15,975 nt of DNA from an uncultured Succinivibrionaceae bacterium. Lineage in GTDB: Bacteria > Pseudomonadota > Gammaproteobacteria > Enterobacterales > Succinivibrionaceae. Both the position numbers and the translations under genes were made by a program. The stretch spans positions 1-15,975 of the forward strand of contig UQCV01000054.1 of the NCBI GenBank assembly GCA_900539665.1, read 5' to 3'. This document shows, piece by piece, positions 1 through 7,126 of the stretch (the first letter of the stretch is position 1; each line of letters opens with the position of its first letter). The notes under the pieces were generated by a model that saw only the letters and a list, made by a program, of their open reading frames with translations, searched no databases and was not told where the DNA came from.

Positions 1-55
1 GCCATTACGCACTACCACCTCAAGGTAGCGTGTCTACCAATTCCACCACCCGGGC
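1..55 (-). tRNA. leuU: tRNA-Leu (GAG anticodon), partial, 3' part outside window
   Basis: Read on the minus strand from 55, the sequence starts with the acceptor strand GCCCGGG and continues with a leucine-type D arm. A five-base anticodon stem (CTACC/GGTAG) encloses the loop TTGAGGT. The anticodon GAG lies at 19-21 and reads CUY leucine codons. The gene is cut by the window edge in the variable arm, so the T arm and 3' end are missing. In E. coli the GAG leucine tRNA gene leuU directly follows secG. The same arrangement here, 15 bases after the secG stop, suggests co-transcription and later processing. Confidence 0.93.
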
Positions 56-70
56 ATAAATTTCATCAGA

Positions 71-733
71 CTACTTGTTTTCAGTCTGCTGAACTTTATC
101 CTGAATTTCAGCTTTCACAGCTTCAGCTTTTGGCTGAGCTTCAGTTTTAACTTCTTCAACCTTAGCTTCTACAGCTTCAGCTTTTGGTGCAACTTCAGCT
201 TTAACTTCTTCAGTCTTTGCTTCGACTGTAGCTTTAACATCTTCAGCCTTAGTTTCAACTTCAGTCTTAACTTCTTCAACTGCCTTTGGAGCTTCTACTT
301 TAGTTTCCTCACCCTTTGGTTCAGCAACCTTTGGTGGTTCAGCAACCTTTGGCGCTTCTTCCTTAGGAGTTTCAACCTTTGCAGCATCACTTACTATAGG
401 CTTATCAGCATCATTCTTTGGTGCAACTTGTTTCTGTTCAGATACATCTTGCTGTTCAGATACAATTTGATCAAAATCAGAACCAGTTTTAGCTTTGTGA
501 GTATTAACATACCCGAGAGCCAAACAAATGATTACAAAGAGCGCAGACAAAAACCAAGTTGACTTAGTAAAAAAGTTTCCGCTTCCTACTGATCCGAACA
601 ATGTATTTGATGCACCAGCACCAAATGACGCGCCCATACCAGCACCCTTACCTTGTTGTACAAGAATAAACACAACAAGAAGGATTGCCACTATTAAAAG
701 TAATACTATTAATATTGCATAAGCGTATGACAT
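71..733 (-). CDS. secG: SecG, preprotein translocase subunit with long repetitive C-terminal tail
   Basis: SecG is the small non-essential subunit of the SecYEG channel in the inner membrane and assists SecA-driven export. The first 80 residues are typical: a transmembrane helix at about 5-26, the conserved QQGKGAGMGASFGAGAS and GSVGSGNF stretch at 26-54, and a second helix at about 58-77. The family is normally about 110 residues; this protein has 220. The extra length is a charged tail rich in Lys, Glu, Ala, Val and Pro from about residue 90. It includes two tandem 18-residue repeats at 171-188 and 189-206. The start at 733 is preceded by a purine-rich ribosome site (GGAAGGGAAG). tRNA-Leu follows 15 bases downstream, as in enterobacteria. 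Identity is secure; the role of the tail is unknown. Confidence 0.95.
   Translation of the reverse strand: MSYAYAILIVLLLIVAILLVVFILVQQGKGAGMGASFGAGASNTLFGSVGSGNFFTKSTWFLSALFVIICLALGYVNTHKAKTGSDFDQIVSEQQDVSEQKQVAPKNDADKPIVSDAAKVETPKEEAPKVAEPPKVAEPKGEETKVEAPKAVEEVKTEVETKAEDVKATVEAKTEEVKAEVAPKAEAVEAKVEEVKTEAQPKAEAVKAEIQDKVQQTENK
116..223 (-). repeat. Two tandem 54-bp repeats in secG encoding an 18-residue unit
   Basis: Bases 170-223 and 116-169 encode EAKTEEVKAEVAPKAEAV and EAKVEEVKTEAQPKAEAV. The units are in frame, so unit gain or loss would change tail length without breaking the gene. Shorter KTEEV/KAEEV-like echoes continue upstream to about residue 145. The pattern suggests growth of the tail by local duplication. 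Confidence 0.85.
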
Positions 734-773
734 TCTTCCCTTCCTCAGCTTCTTTGCTGTTTTAATGGGCGTT

Positions 774-801
774 ATTTTATCAAAGAATTTCCCGATTTCA
801 A
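774..801 (-). promoter_or_regulatory. Probable sigma-70 promoter of secG
   Basis: On the minus strand TTGAAA (801-796) and TAAAAT (779-774) are separated by 16 bases. Each differs from consensus at one position. Transcription would begin near 767 and leave a leader of about 34 bases before the secG ATG. No transcript data are available; this is a sequence match only. Confidence 0.5.
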
Positions 802-873
802 GCTTTTTTCTTAAAAATTTTTCAAATTAAAGCTTAAAACGCCTTATCTGAGCGATTATTACCCACATTTGAT

Positions 874-912
874 TATAAACCACCCAAGAGAGCATCTCAA
901 GAGTGGTTTATA
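874..912. repeat. Inverted repeat between glmM and secG
   Basis: A perfect 10-bp inverted repeat, TATAAACCAC (874-883) with GTGGTTTATA (903-912), encloses a smaller GAGA/TCTC stem at 888-891 and 895-898. It lies just past the glmM stop on the transcribed strand. There is no clear T tract on the minus strand, so it is better read as an RNA 3'-end or processing hairpin than as a strong intrinsic terminator. Confidence 0.6.
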
Positions 913-961
913 TGAGTGTTGTTTTAGCCACTTTGGCTTTAACGTTTTGGCAGCAAGAAGC

Positions 962-2302
962 TTAACTCTGACTTAAACGGATAATCACATTAGCAATTTC
1001 ACGCGCTAATGAATTAACGAGTTCTTCGTCTTCACCTTCTACCATAACACGTACTAATGGTTCAGTCCCAGATTTACGTAATAAAACGCGCCCAGCGTTA
1101 CCTAAACGGTCTTCTGCTGACTTAACTGAAGCTAGTACTGTGTCATCACTTAATGCATCAAAGCCAGGCTTTAACCGAACATTGATCAATACTTGTGGGA
1201 ACAATTTAAGATCCGCATGCAAATCCTTAAGAGACTTCTTGCTTTCACACATAGCTCTTAACACCTGCAAAGCAGAAATAATACCATCCCCTGTGGTGGT
1301 ATGACGTAAGCTAATGATGTGGCCTGAATTTTCCCCACCTAAAGCCCAATTGTTTTCGAGGAGCTTTTCCATTACATAGCGGTCACCAACGTTGGCTCTC
1401 ACGAATGGAATTTCATGGCGCGCTAACGCTTGTTCAAATCCGAGGTTAGACATTAAGGTCCCTACTACCCCACCAACAAGCTTACCCATTTTCTTTTGGT
1501 AACAAGCAATGATATAAAGAAGCACGTCACCATCGAGTATTTCACCATCACGGTCAACCATCAATACACGGTCACCATCACCATCAAAAGCAATCCCAAG
1601 GTCCGCTCTTGTTTCAAGCACCTTAAGCACTAGATTGTTCGGGTGAGTTGAACCATAACCATCATTAATGTTAGTTCCATTTGGTTCATTACCAATGGTA
1701 ATAACTTCCGCCCCAAGTTCTCTAAATACCATAGGAGCCACTTGATAAGTAGCGCCATGAGCACAGTCGAGCACAATTCTTAACCCTTCTAAAGAGTAAA
1801 TATTAGGAAATGAGCTCTTACAAAATTCGATATAACGACCAGGAGCATCGTCTTTACGGGAGGCCTTGCCTAATTCGCTAGATTCAGCAATAGTCATTTC
1901 TTCATCCATCAAAGCTTCAATCTGAAGCTCGATTTCGTCAGGGAGCTTAGTCCCATCTTTAGAGAAGAATTTAATCCCATTGTCATAAAATGGATTATGA
2001 GAAGCACTAATTACCACCCCGGCTTCCGCTCTAAAAGCACGAGTTAAGTACGCAACAGCAGGAGTAGGCATCGGGCCTAACAACACTGATTTAACCCCAG
2101 CTGCACTAAACCCCGCTTCTAAAGCAGCTTCTAACATGTAGCCAGAAATTCTGGTATCTTTCCCAATAATAACCTTCTTGGTGCCGTTTTTAGAGAGTAC
2201 TTTACCGGCTGCCCACCCAAGCTTCATTACGAATTCAGGGACAATTGGGTAGTTACCGACCTTACCACGCACCCCGTCAGTACCAAAATATTTTCTTTGC
2301 AT
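962..2302 (-). CDS. glmM: GlmM, phosphoglucosamine mutase
   Basis: GlmM converts glucosamine-6-phosphate to glucosamine-1-phosphate in the cytoplasm, feeding UDP-GlcNAc synthesis for peptidoglycan and lipopolysaccharide. The 446 residues match the family length of about 445. Visible marks are the N-terminal FGTDGVRG (6-13); the catalytic serine loop ISASHNP with Ser101, which carries the phosphate; the magnesium loop DGDGDR (240-245); the sugar-binding GGENSGH (322-328); and the C-terminal phosphate-binding RKSGTEPLVR (409-418). The start at 2302 follows an AAGGA ribosome site. The gene lies between folP and secG on the same strand, as in E. coli, but 192 bases separate it from folP and about 230 from secG. 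All key residues are present. Confidence 0.97.
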   Translation of the reverse strand: MQRKYFGTDGVRGKVGNYPIVPEFVMKLGWAAGKVLSKNGTKKVIIGKDTRISGYMLEAALEAGFSAAGVKSVLLGPMPTPAVAYLTRAFRAEAGVVISASHNPFYDNGIKFFSKDGTKLPDEIELQIEALMDEEMTIAESSELGKASRKDDAPGRYIEFCKSSFPNIYSLEGLRIVLDCAHGATYQVAPMVFRELGAEVITIGNEPNGTNINDGYGSTHPNNLVLKVLETRADLGIAFDGDGDRVLMVDRDGEILDGDVLLYIIACYQKKMGKLVGGVVGTLMSNLGFEQALARHEIPFVRANVGDRYVMEKLLENNWALGGENSGHIISLRHTTTGDGIISALQVLRAMCESKKSLKDLHADLKLFPQVLINVRLKPGFDALSDDTVLASVKSAEDRLGNAGRVLLRKSGTEPLVRVMVEGEDEELVNSLAREIANVIIRLSQS

Positions 2303-2502
2303 GACAAATATGTCCTTTTGTATTTGTTTTTAAATATCATGTGAACTTGTTAGTTCAATTATTCGTGGCAATGATGGCAGTATTACTTTATTGCCTTATT
2401 GCTTTGCTATATTACTTTGCTGTATTGCTATATCGCTTTACTTCTAGCCTTATCCATTCTAGTTCTAACAGTTTCTAGTTCTAGCAACTTCTAGCTAGTT
2501 GC
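2303..2502. repeat. Low-complexity glmM leader with short reiterated motifs
   Basis: The folP-glmM gap consists largely of short reiterated words on the plus strand: TATTGCYTTAT/TTGCTATAT-like units at about 2380-2440, then TTCTAGTTCTA-type units at about 2450-2500. A hairpin GCAACT (2484-2489) with AGTTGC (2497-2502) overlaps the folP stop codon. I see no convincing promoter or terminator. It may be slippage-generated spacer or a structured glmM leader. Confidence 0.5.
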
Positions 2503-3394
2503 TCGATTTCGAGTCATGACCAAGCTTTATGATCTTCTTTAGCTCCGGCGCAGAATGCTCAAAACTTTGCGCTTTTTCCCAGCAAGTAATTGCTTGTACT
2601 GTTTCTTTAACGTCATGAACGCGCACAATATTAGCGCCCTTCATAATGGAATAGAGAGCTAAAGCGACAGAGCCGACCATGCGTTCGCTAACTGGTACAT
2701 TCAAGAGATTGCCAATCATTGATTTACGAGACAAGCCAATAAGCATAGGCAAATCAAATGACTTAAAGGTTTCAAGACGCCCTAAGAGTTCATAGTTTTG
2801 ATCTAAAGTTTTACCAAAACCTAGCCCCGGATCGATAATTATGTTTTCTCTCTTAATACCGGCATTTAAGCATTCATGAATTCGTTCAAAGAAGAATTCA
2901 TTAACATCCCCAAGTAAATCCTTATACTGTGGTGCGTCTTGCATATTTTGCGGTTCACCCTGCATATGCATTAAACAAACAGGGATATTAGCTTTAGCAC
3001 AAACTTCTAAAGCTCCTTCAACCTTTAAAGCTCTTATATCATTAATTAAATGCACCCCTGCTTCCGCAGCTTGCGCCATAACTTCAGGCTTTGAGGTATC
3101 AACAGAAATAAATACATCTAAGCCTTTAGATATACGTTCTACCACCGGAATTACTCGTTCAAGTTCTTCTTCCGTTGAAACTAAAGCTGCTCCAGGACGA
3201 GTAGATTCCCCACCAATATCAATAATAGTCGCCCCATCTCGACACATTTGAGCGGCAAAATCGTAGGCCGCGTTAGGCTTATTGTGCGTTCCCCCATCTG
3301 AAAACGAATCCGGAGTTACGTTCAAAATCCCCATAACCTTAGGAGTACTAAGATCCAGCGTTCTATTTCCTGAAACAAGCTTATATTTTTTCAT
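2495..3394 (-). CDS. folP: FolP, dihydropteroate synthase
   Basis: FolP condenses p-aminobenzoate with 6-hydroxymethyl-dihydropterin pyrophosphate to give dihydropteroate in folate synthesis, and it is the sulfonamide target. The 299-residue TIM-barrel protein is slightly longer than E. coli FolP (about 282), with the excess at the C terminus. Conserved elements in order: ILNVTPDSFSDGG (23-35), pyrophosphate-binding and metal loop; GGESTRPG (61-68), whose equivalent carries classic sulfonamide-resistance changes; VDTSKPEV (98-105); LINDI (116-120); LMHMQG (141-146); IIDPGLGFGKT (186-196); LIGLSRKS (218-225); RVHDV (258-262). Nothing suggests a resistance-type insertion. It is normally read through from ftsH, but here a terminator and 669 bases intervene. 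Confidence 0.97.
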   Translation of the reverse strand: MKKYKLVSGNRTLDLSTPKVMGILNVTPDSFSDGGTHNKPNAAYDFAAQMCRDGATIIDIGGESTRPGAALVSTEEELERVIPVVERISKGLDVFISVDTSKPEVMAQAAEAGVHLINDIRALKVEGALEVCAKANIPVCLMHMQGEPQNMQDAPQYKDLLGDVNEFFFERIHECLNAGIKRENIIIDPGLGFGKTLDQNYELLGRLETFKSFDLPMLIGLSRKSMIGNLLNVPVSERMVGSVALALYSIMKGANIVRVHDVKETVQAITCWEKAQSFEHSAPELKKIIKLGHDSKSSN

Positions 3395-3844
3395 ATAAAT
3401 ATCCGTAAGGTAAACCAGCTTATGCTGGCCATAATAATCAGTATGAAAGCCAAGTAAGGAAGCAAGTTACCACAGCTTGCTTTTAACCACGGTTTAGATA
3501 AATCAAAGGGTTAACTCTATAGTCACCATAACCATCACCGATAATAGCTACCAAACTAGCAAACCATCACATGACGTTTCTAGGCTAAAGCTAGTCCCAT
3601 TACCATTATCAGAAAAACCTTTTTATTTTTTAAGATGCCATTATAGGCAATTTAATCATATTATGAGAGCTTCAACGCCTTTTAGCAAAAGAATAAGCTC
3701 GATTTTTTGTAAATGCGCTGTTTATACTCACAAATAAAGCTTAAAACCATCCATATTTACCACTTCATAAACAAACCTTTTTCCTAAAAATTTCCTCTAA
3801 AAAATCCGCCCCACTCCAAAAATGTTTTTTTTTTCGGCGTCCAT
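3395..3844. other. Long folP upstream region with leader hairpins
   Basis: There is no coding sequence here. Near folP are two hairpins: CCAGC (3415-3419) with GCTGG (3424-3428), directly upstream of the ribosome site, and the 7-bp pair AAGCAAG (3460-3466) with CTTGCTT (3476-3482). Farther out is a TATAAT box on the minus strand at 3645-3640. The rest is AT-rich and unremarkable. If transcription starts near 3633, folP has a leader of about 240 bases that these hairpins would fold. Confidence 0.5.
3640..3645 (-). promoter_or_regulatory. Candidate -10 box for folP
   Basis: The minus strand reads a perfect TATAAT at 3645-3640 with TG two bases upstream of it. No good -35 hexamer lies at 16-18 bases, so it would be a weak or extended -10-type promoter. 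It is the best candidate for independent folP transcription downstream of the ftsH terminator. Confidence 0.35.
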
Positions 3845-3875
3845 AAAAAAAGTCACCTTTTTACAAGGTGACTTT
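3845..3875 (-). terminator. Rho-independent terminator after ftsH
   Basis: AAAGTCACCTT (3849-3859) pairs perfectly with AAGGTGACTTT (3865-3875), an 11-bp stem with a 5-base loop. On the minus strand it is followed by an uninterrupted run of seven T residues. It lies about 190 bases after the ftsH stop. It should end the rlmE/ftsH transcript before folP. Confidence 0.88.
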
Positions 3876-3898
3876 CTTAGTCTTAGGTTACCAAATTT

Positions 3899-3952
3899 AG
3901 TTACTAGTTTTTAGTTACTAGTTTTTAGTTACTAGTTTTTGATTACTAGCTT
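3899..3952. repeat. 14-bp tandem repeat in the ftsH 3' untranslated region
   Basis: Three perfect copies of AGTTACTAGTTTTT occupy 3899-3912, 3913-3926 and 3927-3940, followed by a degenerate fourth (GATTACTAGCTTTG). They sit between the ftsH stop and its terminator. Each unit holds the palindrome ACTAGT. This is probably a slippage array. Confidence 0.85.
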
Positions 3953-4063
3953 TGGTGTTTTGTTACCAGATATTTATTTACCAACTAATAGATACAAGCT
4001 TATCTTTTAGCTTTAACTTTTGAGTCTAATAATTTAGCTAGAACTTAATTCGCCGCCAAACTA

Positions 4064-6091
4064 TTAAAGTCCCCAACCGTTGTCGTTGTTATCATTTTTT
4101 GGTTGTTCTGGTTTTGGTTGTTCCGGCTTTGGCTGCCCTGGTTCTTGTGGTTTGGCTTCAGTCGCAGCCGGAGCTTCTTGGCTTGGCTGGCCATTAGCGT
4201 CATTTGAACCTTGGTTATCACCGTTATTAGAGTTAGCTGAACTTGAAGCTGAAGCTCCGTTAGGAGTTTGAGCAGGTTCGCTTACAGGGCGGCGGGCCAT
4301 CAAATCATCAATTTGAGTAGCATCCAAAGTTTCATACTTCATAAGAGCATCTTTCATAGCATGGAGAATATCAATGTTATCTTCAAGAAGCTTACGCGCA
4401 CGAGCATAGTTACGAGAAATAATTTCTTTTACTTCCGCATCAACCAATTGCTGAGTAGTTTCTGATAAGTTCTTAACTTGAAGCCCCATACTACCTAAGT
4501 ATGATTCTTTTTCTTCATCGCAAAGAAGCTGAGGACCTAACTTGTCACTCATCCCCCAACGAAGAACCATTTTCTTAGCTAAATCGGTAGCGCGTTCAAT
4601 ATCGTTTGAAGCCCCAGTTGTAACTTTGTCAGCTCCGAACATCAATTCTTCAGCAATACGACCGCCATAAAGAGAAGCAATCATTGATTCGATGTATTCT
4701 CTTGTGTGGCTAAACTTATCGTTTTCTGGAAGATACATAGTAACCCCAAGAGCACGACCACGCGGAATAATAGAAACCTTATATACCGGATCATGATCAG
4801 GTACTAATTTACCAACAATAGCATGACCCGATTCGTGGTAAGCCGTATTGATCTTTTCATGTTCATCCATGGCCATAGAACGACGTTCAGTCCCCATAAG
4901 GATCTTGTCTTTAGCCAATTCAAATTCAGTCATGCTCACTAAATTTTTGTTTGCACGAGCTGCCGCCAACGCAGCTTCATTAACTAAATTAGCAAGTTCA
5001 GCCCCAGAAAAACCTGGAGTTCCACGAGCAATTAATGAAATGTTTACGTCTTCAGCTACCGGAACCTTGCGAGTGTGAACCTTAAGAATTTGTTCACGCC
5101 CCTTAATATCGGGTAAACCTACAGTTACCTGACGGTCAAAACGACCTGGACGTAATAACGCAGAGTCCAAAACATCAGGACGGTTAGTAGCAGCAATTAC
5201 AATTACCGCTTCATGACCTTCAAAGCCGTCCATTTCTACTAAGAGCTGGTTTAAGGTTTGTTCACGTTCATCGTGACCACCGCCACCCATGCCTGAACCG
5301 CTACGGCTTCTACCAACAGCGTCGATTTCGTCAATAAAAATAATACATGGGCAATGTTTTTTCGCCTGAGCAAACATGTCACGTACACGGCTAGCCCCGA
5401 CACCCACAAACATTTCAACGAAGTCAGAACCAGAAATGGAGAAGAATGGAACCTTGGCTTCCCCAGCAATAGCTTTGGCTAACAAAGTCTTACCGGTACC
5501 TGGTTGACCTACGAGTAACACCCCGCGTGGAATCTTGCCCCCAAGCTTTTGGAACTTGCTTGGATCCATCAAGTAATCAACGAGCTCTTTTACTTCTTCT
5601 TTGGCTTCGTCACAACCGGCAACATCATCAAAAGTAGTATGAACTTGGTCTTCCCTTAAAAGCTTGGCTTTACTCTTAGAGAAACCAAAAATCCCGTTTC
5701 CCCCGCTTTGGTTACGCATGGAGCGCATATAAAACAACCAAACAGCAATGAGGAGCAACATTGGGAACCAAGAAATAAGAACAGAGAAGAGCACACTAGG
5801 TTCTTCTGGCTTAGTCCCAAAAGTTTTGACCTTACCTTCTTCAAGTGCCGGCAATAAGGTTTGATCCTGTACTGGCATGTAGATTTCAAAATTACTGCCG
5901 TTACGTTTCACCCCAGTAATCTTACGTCCGTCTACCTGGACCTGACTAATATCGCCTGCCTTTACTTCATTTTTGAAAGCAACATAATCCTTGGTGGCGT
6001 CAGTACTATTGACGTTGCTAGAATTGAAGGCTTCAAAGCAGTAAATAAAAGCGACTGCAATAATTAACCAAAGTATTAGATTCTTAGCCAT
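4064..6091 (-). CDS. ftsH: FtsH, ATP-dependent inner-membrane zinc metalloprotease
   Basis: FtsH is a membrane-anchored AAA+ protease that extracts and degrades unassembled membrane proteins and cytoplasmic regulators; in E. coli these include sigma-32 and LpxC. Residues 4-22 and about 100-121 are membrane helices flanking a periplasmic segment. The AAA module shows Walker A GQPGTGKT (195-202), pore motif FVG (228-230), Walker B IIFIDEID (250-257) and second-region-of-homology arginines R314 and R317. The protease site is HESGH (419-423), with D497 in TTGASNDIERA as probable third zinc ligand. The 675 residues exceed E. coli's 644 through a Ser/Asn/Gln/Pro-rich C-terminal tail containing PKPEQ repeats. 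The start agrees with the typical MAKNLILWL N terminus. Oddities are Q196 in place of the usual proline in Walker A and Ser in place of Ala in HEAGH. Confidence 0.98.
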   Translation of the reverse strand: MAKNLILWLIIAVAFIYCFEAFNSSNVNSTDATKDYVAFKNEVKAGDISQVQVDGRKITGVKRNGSNFEIYMPVQDQTLLPALEEGKVKTFGTKPEEPSVLFSVLISWFPMLLLIAVWLFYMRSMRNQSGGNGIFGFSKSKAKLLREDQVHTTFDDVAGCDEAKEEVKELVDYLMDPSKFQKLGGKIPRGVLLVGQPGTGKTLLAKAIAGEAKVPFFSISGSDFVEMFVGVGASRVRDMFAQAKKHCPCIIFIDEIDAVGRSRSGSGMGGGGHDEREQTLNQLLVEMDGFEGHEAVIVIAATNRPDVLDSALLRPGRFDRQVTVGLPDIKGREQILKVHTRKVPVAEDVNISLIARGTPGFSGAELANLVNEAALAAARANKNLVSMTEFELAKDKILMGTERRSMAMDEHEKINTAYHESGHAIVGKLVPDHDPVYKVSIIPRGRALGVTMYLPENDKFSHTREYIESMIASLYGGRIAEELMFGADKVTTGASNDIERATDLAKKMVLRWGMSDKLGPQLLCDEEKESYLGSMGLQVKNLSETTQQLVDAEVKEIISRNYARARKLLEDNIDILHAMKDALMKYETLDATQIDDLMARRPVSEPAQTPNGASASSSANSNNGDNQGSNDANGQPSQEAPAATEAKPQEPGQPKPEQPKPEQPKNDNNDNGWGL

Positions 6092-6209
6092 GCTAGTTTA
6101 TCCTTAAGTTAAGCCTCTTAAAAAATTTTTATGTAATTTGCTCTGCTTGCTCCGTGGCAAAATCTTTATAACAGTTACAAGTCCCTAGCGAATGCTTCAC
6201 CTAAAACTT

Positions 6210-6249
6210 AGCCCCCCTAAAATCGCATGGCAAGCGATACTTTTGGGCT
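6210..6249. repeat. Composite hairpin in the ftsH leader
   Basis: An inner stem ATCGC (6222-6226) with GCGAT (6234-6238) encloses the loop ATGGCAA. AAA/TTT pairs and an outer stem AGCCC (6210-6214) with GGGCT (6245-6249) extend it with asymmetric internal loops. On the minus strand it would lie in the ftsH 5' leader. It has no T tract, so it is not a terminator. Confidence 0.5.
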
Positions 6250-6342
6250 CCACCTAAATCACTTAGCAGTTCTAGGAAGAATGGCCGCTTTTTCTAAAAC
6301 ATAAACTCGTTATAAATTGCAAATTATAATTTTTGTTTTGTC

Positions 6343-6412
6343 GGTTAAAACCGTTTGTTTTGATCTTTTGGTTAGTTTAACCATTTGTTTGGTTTGACCA
6401 TTGGGTCAGACC
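6343..6412. promoter_or_regulatory. Cluster of four short GGT...ACC palindromes
   Basis: GGTTAAAACC (6343-6352), GGTTAGTTTAACC (6370-6382), GGTTTGACC (6391-6399) and GGTCAGACC (6404-6412) all begin GGT and end ACC and are self-complementary or nearly so. They lie upstream of the candidate ftsH -10 box. This arrangement fits an array of binding sites for a dimeric regulator, but no known site is recognised. Confidence 0.4.
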
Positions 6413-6472
6413 GTTAAGTTTTACAGCCTTAGTGGACTATTAGGTTTTATCCGTACGCTCCTACGTAGAATT

Positions 6473-7126
6473 TTATCTAAAAAACTCTTGTTCTCTAGCG
6501 CCTTTAAAGCCAAGCCCAACGTAATAAACTTCACGAGATCTTGAACGTGAAGCATCAGGCTTACGAACTTTAACTTCCTTAAAGGCCGAACGAAGCATTC
6601 TTAAATACGCTTCAGTTCCTTCGCCATTAAAGACTTTAACTACAAATGAACCACCTTTCTTTAAAATTTGGTTACACATTTCAAACGCAAGTTCTACCAA
6701 ATACATAGCGCGTGGTTGGTCTACTGCCAAATTACCAGACATGTTTGGTGCCATATCTGACATCACTACGTCTACTTCAGTATCCCCCACAATGCGGAGT
6801 AATTCGTCTAAAACGCTTTGTTCTCTAAAGTCGCCTTGTAAAAAATCTACACCATAAATTGGATCCATTGGTAGGATATCACATGCTACCACACGGCCGT
6901 TTTCCCCTACGCAGGTAGTAGCATATTGGGACCAGCCACCAGGAGCCGCGCCTAAATCCACGACTTTATAACCTGGTTTAAACAACCGGTCACGTTCTTG
7001 AATTTCTTCAATCTTAAAGCTCGCACGTGAGCGTAACCCCTGCTTATGCGCTTCTTGCACATAAACATCTTTAAAGTGTTCCTGTAGCCAACGACTTTGG
7101 CTTGCAGTTCTTTTTTTCTTACTCAT
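6473..7126 (-). CDS. rlmE: RlmE (RrmJ/FtsJ), 23S rRNA 2'-O-ribose methyltransferase U2552
   Basis: RlmE uses S-adenosylmethionine to 2'-O-methylate U2552 in the A loop of 23S rRNA, a late 50S assembly step; in E. coli it is heat-inducible. The 217 residues compare with 209 in E. coli. The Rossmann-fold motif VDLGAAPGGWSQ lies at 56-67. The catalytic K-D-K-E set falls at K38 (ASFK), D124 (VMSDMAPN), K164 (FVVKVFNGEG) and E199 (SREVYYVGLG), the same numbering as E. coli. The start at 7126 is preceded by a modest TAAGAG ribosome site. It sits upstream of ftsH on the same strand and is divergent from yhbY, the enterobacterial arrangement. Confidence 0.97.
   Translation of the reverse strand: MSKKKRTASQSRWLQEHFKDVYVQEAHKQGLRSRASFKIEEIQERDRLFKPGYKVVDLGAAPGGWSQYATTCVGENGRVVACDILPMDPIYGVDFLQGDFREQSVLDELLRIVGDTEVDVVMSDMAPNMSGNLAVDQPRAMYLVELAFEMCNQILKKGGSFVVKVFNGEGTEAYLRMLRSAFKEVKVRKPDASRSRSREVYYVGLGFKGAREQEFFR

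Larger units (their letters stand above)
6092..6472. other. rlmE-ftsH intergenic region: hairpin, promoter-like box, palindrome cluster
   Basis: No gene is seen. Near ftsH lies a composite hairpin (6210-6249). At 6328-6323 the minus strand reads TATAAT, a possible ftsH -10 box without a good -35. At 6343-6412 are four short GGT...ACC palindromes. The 381-base gap is much longer than the tight rlmE-ftsH junction in E. coli, so ftsH probably has its own control here. I could not find a convincing sigma-32 promoter in this gap. Confidence 0.5.

Noticed and set aside
874..912. Strong terminator after glmM
   Set aside because: The stem is good, but the minus strand lacks a T tract after it.
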